Positions 28,033 through 37,070 of a DNA stretch of 64,000 nt are shown piece after piece; positions within the stretch are counted from its first letter, which is position 1, and every line of letters begins with the position of its first letter. Source of the DNA: an uncultured Cellulophaga sp. (GTDB lineage: Bacteria > Bacteroidota > Bacteroidia > Flavobacteriales > Flavobacteriaceae); contig CANMEI010000008.1 of the NCBI GenBank assembly GCA_947496695.1, forward strand, positions 124,001-188,000. Reading direction: 5' to 3'. The position numbers and the translations under genes were made by a program. Below the pieces are notes generated by a model, which was not told where the DNA came from, ran no database searches, and worked only from the letters and a program-made list of their open reading frames with translations.

Positions 28033-28908
28033 ATGAGCACAAAAAAAGTAGAATTAATAGTATCGCCAGCAACTCCACATTTTGTAGGTGATGGATTTAG
28101 AGTACATAATTTTATTCCTAGTAAATTTCGTTTAGATATGAAACGTATGGATCCGTTTATTATGCTAGATTATAATTCTAAATATGATTTTCCTGCAAGT
28201 GAGAACCCTAAAGGAGTAGGAGTACATCCGCATCGAGGGTTTGAGACAGTAACAGTTGCTTATCAAGGAAAAATAGCACATCATGATAGTAATGGTGGAG
28301 GCGGAATTATTGGTGAAGGAGATGTACAATGGATGACTGCAGCATCAGGAGTATTGCACAAAGAATACCATGAAGAAAATTTCAGTAAAAATGGAGGTGT
28401 TTTTCAAATGGTTCAATTATGGATAAACTTACCAGCAAAAGATAAAATGTCAGCTCCAAAATATCAGGCTATTAAAAATGATAAAATTACTAAAGTTCAA
28501 TTAGCAAATAATGCTGGTGAAGTAGAAGTAATTGCAGGAGAATATAAAAACGTAAAAGGTATTGCTTCAACATTTTCGCCAATTCATATGTTAAACGTGA
28601 AACTCAACAAGGGAGCAGTGGCAAATTTTAGCTACCCAAAAGAGTATAATACTGCAATTGTTATAATTGAGGGTGGTATAAAAATTAATAATAATGAAAA
28701 TGCGCCAACCGATCATTTTGTTCTTTTTGAGAATGATGGAGAAAATTTTAAAATTGAGGCTAATGAAGATGCTGTAGTTTTAGTTTTAGGTGGCAAACCA
28801 TTAAATGAACCAATTGCTGCTCGTGGACCTTTTGTAATGAATACGCAAAAAGAGTTAGTCCAAGCTTTTGATGATTTTAATAATGGAAAATTTGGTTATT
28901 TAGAGTAA
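28033..28908 (+). CDS. Pirin-family cupin protein
   Basis: 291 aa, usual length. The N-terminal cupin shows the pirin metal-site pattern: HPHRGFETVTV (about residues 64-74), HHDSNGGGGIIGEGDVQWM, and LHKEYHEE. The C-terminal cupin has FSPIHMLNVKLNKG and ends in a glycine-rich GGKPLNEPIAARGPFVMN. Bacterial pirins are Fe-binding cytoplasmic proteins; some act as quercetin 2,3-dioxygenase and others modulate metabolic enzymes, so the exact role is open. A Crp-family gene precedes it and a GNAT gene follows after 18 bases, probably in one operon. Confidence 0.93.
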   Translation: MSTKKVELIVSPATPHFVGDGFRVHNFIPSKFRLDMKRMDPFIMLDYNSKYDFPASENPKGVGVHPHRGFETVTVAYQGKIAHHDSNGGGGIIGEGDVQWMTAASGVLHKEYHEENFSKNGGVFQMVQLWINLPAKDKMSAPKYQAIKNDKITKVQLANNAGEVEVIAGEYKNVKGIASTFSPIHMLNVKLNKGAVANFSYPKEYNTAIVIIEGGIKINNNENAPTDHFVLFENDGENFKIEANEDAVVLVLGGKPLNEPIAARGPFVMNTQKELVQAFDDFNNGKFGYLE

Positions 28909-28926
28909 TTATTTAAATGATATATT

Positions 28927-29208
28927 ATGAAAATAAAACACATTCAAAATAATAAAGAGGGTTTTTTTAAGGCTATTTCAAAAGATAAAGAAGCGGGTAA
29001 ACTAAAGTATTTTTATAAAAATGATCATACTCTTGTTATTGATCATACAGAAGTAAATACAGAGTTTAGTGGCCAAGGGATTGGAAAACAATTATTATTT
29101 AAAGTTATAGAATTTGCGAGAAGTAAAAATCTAAAAATTTTACCATTATGCTCATTTGCTAAAACAATGTTTGATAAAAACTCAGACATTAATGATGTTT
29201 TGTCATAA
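28927..29208 (+). CDS. Small GNAT-family N-acetyltransferase
   Basis: 93 aa, typical of the single-domain YjdJ-like GNAT group. It shows VIDHTEVNTEFSGQGIGKQLLF (the acetyl-CoA pyrophosphate loop QGIGKQL near residues 56-62) followed by ILPLCSFAKTMFDKN, the family's conserved Cys-containing strand. The substrate is unknown. It follows pirin closely and is probably co-transcribed with it. Confidence 0.9.
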   Translation: MKIKHIQNNKEGFFKAISKDKEAGKLKYFYKNDHTLVIDHTEVNTEFSGQGIGKQLLFKVIEFARSKNLKILPLCSFAKTMFDKNSDINDVLS

Positions 29209-29270
29209 TATATTTATCAAAGAATATTTTTCTTTAGCATTACTTTTTACAATAAATCCAAAAGCTTTTC

Positions 29271-29278
29271 TATTTTTG
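29271..29278 (+). promoter_or_regulatory. -7 promoter box of the OmpH-like gene
   Basis: TATTTTTG matches TAnnTTTG and lies 22 bases before the ATG at 29301. No clear -33 element. Confidence 0.42.
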
Positions 29279-29300
29279 TTTCACATTATAAAATCAAGAC

Positions 29301-29807
29301 ATGAAAAAAATAGTAATGGCATTAGCTCTAGTAAGTGTTTTTGCATGCCAAGAAAGTAAAATCGGATTTGTAGATAATCAAAAATTAATGAATGATTATC
29401 AAGAAAAAATTGATTTAGAGGAAAGCTTAAAAATAAAAATGGAAGCTTTTGGCAAAAAAAGAGATAGTATTTCTCAATCTTTTCAAGCTCAGGCTCAAGC
29501 TTTTCAAGTAAAAGCTCAAAAAATGGCACAATCAAAAGCTCAAGAAGAGTATGCACAGTTGCAACAACAAGGTCAAATAATTGGTCAACAATTACAGAAA
29601 GAGGAGCAACAATTACAAATTGAGAGTCAAACTGAAATGGATAGCATTATCAGTAAAGTAAAGAAACAAATTAAAGAGTATGGCAAAACTAATGGCTACA
29701 CATATATATTAGGTGGTGGTGATGGTGGCTCGGTTCTTTATGGAGCTGAAGCTAATGATGTAACTGAACCTTTAATAAAGGTTTTAAATGACGAGTATAA
29801 AAATTAA
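29301..29807 (+). CDS. OmpH/Skp-family periplasmic chaperone, lipoprotein
   Basis: 168 aa. The N-terminus MKKIVMALALVSVFACQES has a lipobox with Cys16, so this version is probably lipid-anchored. IGFVDNQKLMNDY begins the OmpH/Skp fold, a Gln/Ala/Lys-rich coiled coil covers about 40-125, and the C-terminal YTYILGGGDGGSVLYGAE is the family's closing beta strand. Skp-like proteins hold unfolded outer-membrane proteins in the periplasm. It has its own -7 box and a strong terminator 22 bases after the stop codon. Confidence 0.9.
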   Translation: MKKIVMALALVSVFACQESKIGFVDNQKLMNDYQEKIDLEESLKIKMEAFGKKRDSISQSFQAQAQAFQVKAQKMAQSKAQEEYAQLQQQGQIIGQQLQKEEQQLQIESQTEMDSIISKVKKQIKEYGKTNGYTYILGGGDGGSVLYGAEANDVTEPLIKVLNDEYKN

Positions 29808-29829
29808 ATTCTTTTTTAAATAGAGTTTT

Positions 29830-29858
29830 AAAAGCCTCAACATTTTGTTGAGGCTTTT
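29830..29858. terminator. Bidirectional terminator after the OmpH-like gene
   Basis: 13-bp perfect stem (29830-29842 with 29846-29858), 3-base loop, A-rich and T-rich flanks. It lies between convergent genes and touches the 3' end of the DoxX-like gene. Confidence 0.88.
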
Positions 29859-29859
29859 T

Positions 29860-30255
29860 TTATTGTAAAATAAATACTAAAAATATTGCTGGAATAAAGT
29901 AAATAACAATGGTTTTAGCTCCTTCATAATCTTTTGCTATTCGTTGTCCAAAAAGCAACATTAAAAGTGTGATACAAGAAAATATGCCACTATAAAAAGC
30001 AAAATCAGTTGATTTAGATGCGAGAATTTGATAAATGCCAGAGATACATAATACGGAGGTTATCATTTCAAAAATAACAACAATACATAGCAATAATGGT
30101 ACTATATTTTTAAATATACTTTTTGAAAAATGACCCTTAAGCCATGTTAAATTTCCATTCCAATCTATAAGCTTATCAATACCACTCTGTAAAAAAGTAA
30201 TTAATAAAAAAAGAAGCATAATTATTTCTGCAGGATACATCAAAAAGACATTCAT
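29860..30255 (-). CDS. DoxX-like membrane protein
   Basis: 131 aa with four predicted membrane segments (about 7-25, 47-68, 75-100 and 108-130). The pattern FLQSGIDKLIDWNGNLTWL after the first segment resembles the DoxX family, small membrane proteins with no settled function. It is on the same strand as holB and starts 32 bases after its stop, so probably co-transcribed. Confidence 0.75.
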   Translation of the reverse strand: MNVFLMYPAEIIMLLFLLITFLQSGIDKLIDWNGNLTWLKGHFSKSIFKNIVPLLLCIVVIFEMITSVLCISGIYQILASKSTDFAFYSGIFSCITLLMLLFGQRIAKDYEGAKTIVIYFIPAIFLVFILQ

Positions 30256-30287
30256 TTGTATAATATTATAAGTTTATTTACTAAATT

Positions 30288-31451
30288 TTATGAAGAAGTA
30301 ACACTTGCTTTTTTGTGTAATAACCTTGTAAGTTTTATAGAAAGATCTGTGAAAATTAATTTTGCATTACCGTTTCTTTCAATATGATACATTGCTTTTT
30401 CAAGTTCTTCGGTAATTTCCATAATATTATTTTCATGAATAAATGGTGCAAATTTATGAATATCAAAACCTTCAACATGAACACGCATATAGGCGAGTTC
30501 TTTTACATTAAAATTAATTAACATAGCTTGTCGCATCATTGCAATACAGAATAATATAAAATTCTTTTGAGTCTCTCTACCTGTTTTTGCAAGATCTGTA
30601 CTCCATAAAATTAAATCATGAATAGCCGCTTTATTGCCTTTAGCTTTAAAAGCACTACGAACCCACTGTACAAACCACTTTTCAAATACTAAATCTTCTG
30701 AATCGTTATTCATTAAATCTAGTGCTTTATTATAGTTGCCATTTGCTTCGTTAGCAATTCGTAAAGCTTGTTCTTTTGATAATCCTTTTTCTACAAGCCC
30801 GCTAGCTATGGCATCAGCGACTAATGGTGGAAAATGTAATACTTGACATCTTGAACGTATGGTTTGTATAATCTGTTCTTCATCTTCAGCAATAAGTATA
30901 AAAACAGTTTTATTAGGGGGCTCTTCAATTAGTTTTAAAAGTTTGTTTGAAGCTGATGTGTTCATTTTATCAGCCATCCATATAATACAGACTTTATAAC
31001 CACCTTCATATGATTTTAAAGATAATTTCTTTACAATTTCTTGAGCTTCATCAACTCCAATTTGCCCTTGTTTTTTTTCAATCCCTATTTGTAAATACCA
31101 GTCAAAGAGATTACCATAGGGTTGTTTTTTTACAAATTCACGAAAATCTTGAATGTAATTATCACTTACAGCATGGCTTTTTACTTTGTCTGAATTTGAT
31201 ACAGGAAAAGCAAAATGCATATCGGGGTGCGAGAGTGAATTACATTTTAAATTACAAGCATTAATAGCATCTTCAGCTTTACCTTCTTGAGTATTGCAAA
31301 GAACATATTGAGCATAAGCAATTGCCATTGGTAAAGTTCCACAACCTTCAGGTCCAATAAATAATTGAGCATGAGGTATGCGACCAGCGTTAGCACTTAA
31401 TTTTAGGTGGTTTTTAATATGTGATAAACCAAGAATTTCGTCAAATAACAT
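30288..31451 (-). CDS. holB: DNA polymerase III, delta prime subunit (clamp loader)
   Basis: 387 aa. AAA+-type fold with AQLFIGPEGCGTLPMAIAYA at the Walker A position; the P-loop Lys is missing, as expected for the non-hydrolysing delta prime subunit. A Cys cluster (about residues 52-70, C-x11-C-x3-C) is the zinc-binding module. WMADKMNTSASNKLLKLIEEP and the SRC motif in TIRSRCQVLHF near residue 197 are characteristic. It works with DnaX and delta to load the sliding clamp. A TATATTTG box ends only 4 bases before the ATG, which would give an almost leaderless mRNA. Confidence 0.92.
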   Translation of the reverse strand: MLFDEILGLSHIKNHLKLSANAGRIPHAQLFIGPEGCGTLPMAIAYAQYVLCNTQEGKAEDAINACNLKCNSLSHPDMHFAFPVSNSDKVKSHAVSDNYIQDFREFVKKQPYGNLFDWYLQIGIEKKQGQIGVDEAQEIVKKLSLKSYEGGYKVCIIWMADKMNTSASNKLLKLIEEPPNKTVFILIAEDEEQIIQTIRSRCQVLHFPPLVADAIASGLVEKGLSKEQALRIANEANGNYNKALDLMNNDSEDLVFEKWFVQWVRSAFKAKGNKAAIHDLILWSTDLAKTGRETQKNFILFCIAMMRQAMLINFNVKELAYMRVHVEGFDIHKFAPFIHENNIMEITEELEKAMYHIERNGNAKLIFTDLSIKLTRLLHKKASVTSS

Positions 31452-31455
31452 GATT

Positions 31456-31463
31456 CAAATATA
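31456..31463 (-). promoter_or_regulatory. -7 box immediately before holB
   Basis: Minus strand TATATTTG, an exact TAnnTTTG match, 4 bases from the start codon. If used, transcription would begin at or next to the ATG. No TTG at the -33 distance was seen, so it could be a chance match. Confidence 0.38.
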
Positions 31464-31641
31464 AGGTTTTTGGTAGAATGAAGATGAAATGATGTGTGGC
31501 TTTAAAATTTACATAAATACGAAAACGTTAGAAATAAAAAAGTGGCTATTGAATTCTTAGAATAATTGGTATATTAACATGTTTTTGTTAAATCATCTAT
31601 AATAAGAGTCTGTCAATAACATATCCATGCTCATAAATTTT

Positions 31642-31649
31642 TACATTTG
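31642..31649 (+). promoter_or_regulatory. -7 promoter box of pgk
   Basis: TACATTTG matches TAnnTTTG, 24 bases before the pgk ATG. The -33 element is not obvious. Nothing else was recognised in the 31452-31673 divergent gap. Confidence 0.5.
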
Positions 31650-31673
31650 TGACTATTCAAATAATCATTAAGA

Positions 31674-32861
31674 ATGAAAACGGTAGACAATTTTAATTTT
31701 AAAGACAAAAAAGCATTAATTAGAGTAGATTTTAATGTGCCATTAGATGGTGATTTAAATGTTACTGACACAAGTAGAATTGAAGCTGCAAAACCAACAA
31801 TTATAAAAGTTTTAGAAGATGGTGGTAGTGCAATTTTAATGAGTCACTTAGGAAGACCAAAAGGTCAAGCAAATCCTGATATGTCTTTAAAGCATATTTG
31901 TAGTAAAGTAGCCGAAGTTATTGGTGTTACAGTAAAATTTTCTGATGATTGCGTTGGTACTACTGCCGAAGAAGCTGTAAGAAATTTAAAAAGCGGAGAA
32001 GTTTTATTATTAGAAAATTTACGCTTTCATGCTGCAGAAGAAAAAGGAGATAAAGATTTTGCTTCTCAATTAGCTAAATTAGGAGACATTTACATAAATG
32101 ATGCTTTTGGTACAGCACATAGAGCGCATGCATCAACAACTATAGTTGCTGAGTTTTTTCCAGAAAATAAATGTTTTGGTTATTTGTTAGCTAAAGAAAT
32201 TGAATCTATTGATAAAGTAATGCAAACAGGAGAAAAGCCTGTAACTGCAATCTTAGGAGGATCAAAAGTATCATCAAAAATTACAATAATCGAAAACATT
32301 CTTGATAAAGTAGATCACTTAATTATTGGTGGTGGAATGACTTATACTTTTATTAAAGCTCAAGGAGGTAAAGTTGGTAATTCTATTTGCGAAGATGATA
32401 AGCAAGAGTTAGCATTAAATATTTTAAAGCAAGCAAAAGAAAAAGGTGTAGAAGTACATTTACCTGTTGATGTTTTAGCTGCAGATGGTTTTAGTAATGA
32501 TGCAAATACACAAGTTGTTTCAGTAAATGAAATTCCTGATGGTTGGGAAGGTTTAGATGCAGGACCAAAAACATTAGAGAACTTTAAAGAGGTGATTTTA
32601 AAATCTAAAACTATTCTTTGGAACGGACCAATTGGTGTTTTTGAATTACCAACTTTTGCAAAAGGAACAATAGCAATTGGTAATTATATAGATGAAGCTA
32701 CTTCAAAAGGAGCATTTTCTTTAGTTGGTGGAGGAGATTCAGTTGCTGCAGTAAAGCAATTTGGTTTTGAAGATAAAGTAAGTTATGTATCTACAGGTGG
32801 TGGTGCAATGTTAGAAAGCTTAGAAGGTAAAAATTTACCTGGTATAGCTGCAATACTTTAA
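31674..32861 (+). CDS. pgk: Phosphoglycerate kinase
   Basis: 395 aa, usual length. It catalyses the ATP-forming step of glycolysis (1,3-bisphosphoglycerate to 3-phosphoglycerate). The PGK signature [11 protein letters not shown] is at residues 17-27; SHLGRPKG, the substrate-binding [29 protein letters not shown], and the C-terminal nucleotide loop GGGDSVAAV are all present. It is a single gene with its own -7 box, 120 bases before the transglycosylase gene. Confidence 0.98.
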   Translation: MKTVDNFNFKDKKALIRVDFNVPLDGDLNVTDTSRIEAAKPTIIKVLEDGGSAILMSHLGRPKGQANPDMSLKHICSKVAEVIGVTVKFSDDCVGTTAEEAVRNLKSGEVLLLENLRFHAAEEKGDKDFASQLAKLGDIYINDAFGTAHRAHASTTIVAEFFPENKCFGYLLAKEIESIDKVMQTGEKPVTAILGGSKVSSKITIIENILDKVDHLIIGGGMTYTFIKAQGGKVGNSICEDDKQELALNILKQAKEKGVEVHLPVDVLAADGFSNDANTQVVSVNEIPDGWEGLDAGPKTLENFKEVILKSKTILWNGPIGVFELPTFAKGTIAIGNYIDEATSKGAFSLVGGGDSVAAVKQFGFEDKVSYVSTGGGAMLESLEGKNLPGIAAIL

Positions 32862-32981
32862 TTTTATTGCTATTTTACAGATAAAAGGACCTTTGATAAT
32901 AAGTAGTCTTTTAGAGGAAAATTTTATTTTTTGTAAAAAAAACACGATTTTCGTCTATTACTTTTTATTAAAGGTCTTATT

Positions 32982-34628
32982 ATGATTAAAAAAACAGCTA
33001 CATATGTAGCACTATATACCTCTATGTTTTTTAGTGCTAATATGTTAGCGCAAGAAATAGATTCTATTTCTCCTTCCGGGAATAAAACACGAATTATTCA
33101 AGCTAAAGATATTCCTTTAGGTGCTAAAGTTCAAACACAAAATATAATATCAGATTCAACACTTACTATAATTTCTAACGGAACTAAAGATGCACCTGAT
33201 TTTCTAGTTAAAAATGGAAAAAAATTTAAATTACCAGATAATCCGTTGGCTGCAAAATATGATAGTTTGTGGCTAAAAGAAATGGCGGATAGTGCACATT
33301 TATTTGATGAAATGTATGAACAGGTTTCTACTTTGAATTTAGATGAAAAGGATGAAGATGTTTATGCCTCTATTGATACAGAAACATTAAAAAAACGTTT
33401 AGAAAAATTAAACCAGAATACACCTTTTAATATTGAATATAATGAATCATTAGAAAGCGTTATTAATTCATATCTTAAAAGAAGAAGAGGGTTAATTGAG
33501 CGAATGCTTACTTTAAGTCAGTTTTATTTTCCATTGTTTGAGCAAGAGCTTTCTAATTATGATATTCCATTAGAGTTAAAATATTTAGCAGTAATAGAAT
33601 CGGCTTTAAATCCTAGAGCTAAATCAAGAGTAGGAGCAACAGGCTTGTGGCAATTTATGTACCCAACAGGAAAAATGTATGATTTAGATATAAGTAGTTA
33701 CGTTGATGAGCGCAGTGATCCTATTAAATCAACAGAAGCAGCATGTAAATATTTAGCTAAGTTATACGGTATTTTTGAAGATTGGGATTTAGCACTTGCA
33801 GCATATAACTCAGGTCCAGGAAATGTAAACAAAGCTATTAGACGTTCTGGTGGATATACCAATTATTGGAACATTAGAAATAATTTACCTAGAGAAACTG
33901 CTGGTTATGTACCTGCTTTTTTAGCAACTATGTATTTGTTTGAGTATGCTAACGAGCATGGTTTACAACCTAAAAATGCAGAGAGACCATATTTTCAAAC
34001 AGATACAATTAGAATTAAAAAGAATATCTCTTTCAAGCAAATATCAGAATTAGTTAATGTGTCAGAAGAGGAATTAGAAGTATTAAATCCTTCTTATAAA
34101 TTAAATTTAATACCATTTGTAGAAGGTGAAGATTATGTTTTAAGATTGCCTATAACTGCAATAGGTAAGTTTGTAAGTAATGAAGATGCTATTTATGCTT
34201 ACGCAGAAAAAGAGTTAAAAAAAGAGGAAAAACCATTACCACAGTTTGTAAACACAAAAGATCAAATAAGATACTATGTAAAAAGTGGTGATTATTTAGG
34301 AAAAATTGCAGAAAGACATGGAGTTGGTGTAAGCCAAATAAAAAGATGGAATAATTTAAGAAGCAATAAATTAAAAATTGGTCAACGATTATTGATTTAT
34401 GGTAAAACTTCAACTTCTGTAGTTAAAAATACTACTAAAAGAACCAATACAAAAAGGGCAATTCCTGCAGGTTCAAAGATACATACGGTAACTCAAGGAG
34501 ATTCTCTTTGGACAATTTCTAGAAAATATCCAGGTATTTCTGTTGATAATTTAAAACAATGGAACAATTTAAGTGGAAATAATTTAAAATTAGGCACGAA
34601 ACTTGTGTTGTGTGATTGTCAACCATAA
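32982..34628 (+). CDS. MltD-like lytic transglycosylase with LysM domains
   Basis: 548 aa. Signal peptide ending NMLAQ near residue 24. The SLT domain (about 170-320) has the catalytic Glu in VIESALNPRAKSRVGATG near residue 205, GLWQFMYPTG, and AALAAYNSGPGNVNKAI-type motifs (DLALAAYNSGPGNVNKA). Three LysM-like modules follow: about 345-395 (degenerate), 425-470 (YYVKSGDYLGKIAERHGV) and 500-545 (HTVTQGDSLWTISRKYPG). It cleaves peptidoglycan glycan strands in the periplasm. The DUF4837 lipoprotein gene follows after 13 bases, so they form an operon. Confidence 0.94.
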   Translation: MIKKTATYVALYTSMFFSANMLAQEIDSISPSGNKTRIIQAKDIPLGAKVQTQNIISDSTLTIISNGTKDAPDFLVKNGKKFKLPDNPLAAKYDSLWLKEMADSAHLFDEMYEQVSTLNLDEKDEDVYASIDTETLKKRLEKLNQNTPFNIEYNESLESVINSYLKRRRGLIERMLTLSQFYFPLFEQELSNYDIPLELKYLAVIESALNPRAKSRVGATGLWQFMYPTGKMYDLDISSYVDERSDPIKSTEAACKYLAKLYGIFEDWDLALAAYNSGPGNVNKAIRRSGGYTNYWNIRNNLPRETAGYVPAFLATMYLFEYANEHGLQPKNAERPYFQTDTIRIKKNISFKQISELVNVSEEELEVLNPSYKLNLIPFVEGEDYVLRLPITAIGKFVSNEDAIYAYAEKELKKEEKPLPQFVNTKDQIRYYVKSGDYLGKIAERHGVGVSQIKRWNNLRSNKLKIGQRLLIYGKTSTSVVKNTTKRTNTKRAIPAGSKIHTVTQGDSLWTISRKYPGISVDNLKQWNNLSGNNLKLGTKLVLCDCQP

Positions 34629-34641
34629 ATTAAAGGGTATC

Positions 34642-35655
34642 ATGAAAAAATTAAAATTTTTAGGCATTGCTTTTTTATTCATATTTAGCGCTTGTAAAGA
34701 TGATGGAAAGAAGGTAAAGTATTTACCAGAATCTACCGGAGCAATTAATTCATTATCTGTTGTTATGGATAATGAACTTTGGCAAGGAGAAGTAGGTGAT
34801 AAGGTTAGAGATTATTTTGCTGCACCTGTTGTGGGACTTACTTTAGAAGAACCTTTGTTTACTATTAATTATATGCCACAATCAGTTTTTTCAGGAACAA
34901 TAAGACATACACGATCTATATTATTTGTTACAAAAGATAGTACAAGTAAAGCTGTAATTAAAAAAGATGTTTATGCAAAACCACAAAATGTAGCCGTAAT
35001 TACAGGTAGTACTATAGATGAAATTACAGCTAATATTGATGCAAAAGCAAATGAGATAATAAAGGCTTTTAAGACACTTGAAATTACTGAAGCACAAAGT
35101 AGGTTCAAAAGATCTTTAAACAAAGAGCAGGCTCTTAAAAATAAGTTTGGTATCACTTTAGACATTCCATCTGCATATAGAGTTGGTAAGCAAGAAGATA
35201 ATTTTGTTTGGATAGACCGTCAAGTCCCAAAAGGAACCATGAATATCGTTGTTTATCAAATGCCTGAAGATTATTTTAAATCAGATTCTACTTTGGTAAA
35301 AGATATTATTAGAATGCGTGACTCAATTGGTGCAACTTATATTCCAGGTGAAGATATTCCAGGAAAAAAGAATCATATGGTTTCTGAGAAAAATTTAGCA
35401 CCACATGTATATCCATCTGAAGTTTCTGGTAAAAAAGCTGTAGAAGTTCGTGGTTTGTGGGAAATGAGTGACTATCCAATGGGTGGGCCATATTTGACTT
35501 ATATTATAAATGATAAAGAAAATAATAGAAAGCTAATAATCGAAGGCTTTACCTTTGCTCCAGCAACTCAAAAAAGAGATAATATGTTTGAATTAGAGGC
35601 TATAATTAAAACATTAAAGTTTAGTTCAGAAGTTGTTAAGACTACAACTCCATAA
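34642..35655 (+). CDS. DUF4837-family lipoprotein
   Basis: About 337 aa from the ATG at 34642, preceded by TAAAGGG. An upstream ATG at 34603 overlaps the transglycosylase gene and would add 13 residues before a clean signal peptide, so I reject it. MKKLKFLGIAFLFIFSACKD has a lipobox with Cys18. The body has a two-part layout with SLSVVMDNELWQG and, later, LDIPSAYRVGKQEDNFVWI. This matches DUF4837, a lipoprotein family of Bacteroidota with unknown function. It is co-transcribed with the transglycosylase, which suggests an envelope role. Confidence 0.87.
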   Translation: MKKLKFLGIAFLFIFSACKDDGKKVKYLPESTGAINSLSVVMDNELWQGEVGDKVRDYFAAPVVGLTLEEPLFTINYMPQSVFSGTIRHTRSILFVTKDSTSKAVIKKDVYAKPQNVAVITGSTIDEITANIDAKANEIIKAFKTLEITEAQSRFKRSLNKEQALKNKFGITLDIPSAYRVGKQEDNFVWIDRQVPKGTMNIVVYQMPEDYFKSDSTLVKDIIRMRDSIGATYIPGEDIPGKKNHMVSEKNLAPHVYPSEVSGKKAVEVRGLWEMSDYPMGGPYLTYIINDKENNRKLIIEGFTFAPATQKRDNMFELEAIIKTLKFSSEVVKTTTP

Positions 35656-35690
35656 AAAATGTTATTATAGAATTACATTTAAAAAATAAA

Positions 35691-35719
35691 AACCCCTATA
35701 ACAAAGTGTCATAGGGGTT
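35691..35719. terminator. Bidirectional terminator between convergent genes
   Basis: 9-bp GC-rich stem (35691-35699 with 35711-35719), 11-base loop, preceded by A-rich and followed by T-rich DNA. It serves the DUF4837 gene and the small convergent gene at 35741. Confidence 0.85.
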
Positions 35720-35740
35720 AATTTTTGTCGAAATTTAATG

Positions 35741-35911
35741 CTATTGAAAAGCGTATCCTGTAGATATTCTATATACAAGAGCAAATAATGAAACAGGAAT
35801 TAATGCAAAACAAAACCATGAATATACTTTCAAATAGTTTTTAATTAGAAAACTCCCCAGGTTTCTAAATGCTTCAAAATAAATTTCTTTAACGAGTAAA
35901 ATATTCCTCAT
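35741..35911 (-). CDS. Small single-span membrane protein, DUF6747-like
   Basis: About 56 aa from the ATG at 35911 (MRNILLVKEIYFEAFRNLG). A longer reading from 35950 begins in AT-rich leader. One membrane segment covers about 27-47, followed by YRISTGYAFQ. The pattern LLVKEIYxEAFRNLG with a C-terminal RxxTGxAF reminds me of the small flavobacterial family DUF6747, recalled from memory and unverified. The gene is closed by the shared terminator at 35691-35719, which supports it being real. Function unknown. Confidence 0.62.
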   Translation of the reverse strand: MRNILLVKEIYFEAFRNLGSFLIKNYLKVYSWFCFALIPVSLFALVYRISTGYAFQ

Positions 35912-36065
35912 AATCCCCAAATTATAAATTAACAATAGGGGCAAGTTCATTAAAAGGAATGTATAGTTAAATTTTATTGGTTTAAAAGACTATAAATCAG
36001 GTATAAACTTCAGGTTATTTTTAATTTTCTATGAATAGCCTTTTTATTCGTTGAAAGTGCTTAAA

Positions 36066-36103
36066 ATCAAAAAGAGCAGACTAATTAGTCTGCTCTTTTT
36101 GAT
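36066..36103. terminator. 38-bp perfect palindrome terminator
   Basis: Arms of 19 bases without a loop (36066-36084 with 36085-36103), with AAAAA and TTTTT inside the stem. On the minus strand it would end transcripts from the CoA-transferase genes or from a small ORF at 36147-36233. No plus-strand gene precedes it closely. Confidence 0.82.
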
Positions 36104-36146
36104 CACATTTTAAACTTTGAAAGTTTTATAACATGAAAAGTTTTTT

Positions 36147-36233
36147 TACCAAAACGATAAACCCACTAAGAAAATTATTTTTATAAACTTGAATTTCTTC
36201 TTGTGCGTTTGTTTGATTAATTTGAGCTTCCAT
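36147..36233 (-). CDS. Possible 28-aa small ORF
   Basis: MEAQINQTNAQEEIQVYKII begins a 28-residue reading that ends in a short hydrophobic tail. It lies in a 475-base gap (35912-36386) between the small gene and scoB, and is followed 43 bases later by a strong terminator in the right direction. There is no promoter match or family I recognise. An antisense ORF of equal length exists at 36134-36220, so the case is weak. The rest of the gap shows nothing. Confidence 0.25.
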
Positions 36234-36386
36234 AGGTTGAATGTTTTTTTAATTAATGAAAAAATTAAACTTGGGGTTTATTTTTTGTTTCGTAAACTTA
36301 AGAAAAAATCCTTTTTAAAATATAATTAATGTTGTGAAATACCTTTTTTTTTATAGTAAAATTGTATAAATATGATATTTGTAAAA

Positions 36387-37040
36387 TTACAATACCATTT
36401 CTGGCGTATTCTCATTAACAATTAATACTCCTTCTGTTGCCTCAATAATATCTTGTACACTTACTCCAGGTGCACGCTCTAATAGTTTAAAACCTTCATT
36501 AGTTATTTCTATAACGGCTAAATTGGTAACTATTTTTTTTACACAAGCTACACCTGTTAATGGCAAACTACATTTTTTTAATAGTTTTGATTTTCCCGCT
36601 CTATTTGTGTGCATCATGGCTACAATAATATTTTCTGCTGAAGCAACAAGATCCATTGCACCGCCCATTCCTTTAACCATTTTGCTAGGAATTTTCCAAT
36701 TTGCTATATCGCCACACTCAGAGACCTCCATTGCGCCTAAAATTGTTAAATCAACGTGTTGCCCTCTAATCATCCCAAAACTCGTTACAGAGTCAAAAAA
36801 TGATGCTCCTGGTAATGTTGTAATGGTTTGTTTACCTGCATTTATAATGTCAGCATCTTCTTGTCCCTCAAAGGGAAAAGGTCCCATACCTAAAACACCA
36901 TTTTCACTTTGAAATTCTACATTAATACCATCTTTAACATAGTTTGCAACAAGTGTCGGTATTCCTATACCCAAATTAACATAGTAACCGTCTTTAACTT
37001 CTTTTGCAATTCTTTTTGCGATGCCTATTTTATCTAACAT
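36387..37040 (-). CDS. scoB: 3-oxoacid CoA-transferase, subunit B
   Basis: 217 aa. The family signature with the catalytic Glu is seen in EFQSENGVLGMGPFP (Glu46), and NLGIGIPTLVANYV lies near residue 22. Further typical blocks are TTLPGASFFDS and VKGMGGAMDLV. With subunit A it transfers CoA between succinyl-CoA and acetoacetate or a similar 3-oxoacid, linking ketone-body or branched-chain breakdown to the TCA cycle. It follows scoA after 30 bases on the same strand. Confidence 0.94.
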   Translation of the reverse strand: MLDKIGIAKRIAKEVKDGYYVNLGIGIPTLVANYVKDGINVEFQSENGVLGMGPFPFEGQEDADIINAGKQTITTLPGASFFDSVTSFGMIRGQHVDLTILGAMEVSECGDIANWKIPSKMVKGMGGAMDLVASAENIIVAMMHTNRAGKSKLLKKCSLPLTGVACVKKIVTNLAVIEITNEGFKLLERAPGVSVQDIIEATEGVLIVNENTPEMVL

Positions 37041-37070
37041 GTCATTATTTTGCGAATTATGGTTTACAGA

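Noticed and set aside
34603..34641. Upstream start for the DUF4837 lipoprotein
   Set aside because: It overlaps the transglycosylase gene and puts 13 odd residues before a perfect signal peptide.
36134..36220. 28-aa plus-strand ORF (MKSFFTKTINPLRKLF...)
   Set aside because: It is antisense to another 28-aa ORF, has no downstream terminator in its direction and follows a strong terminator; only the minus-strand one is listed, weakly.
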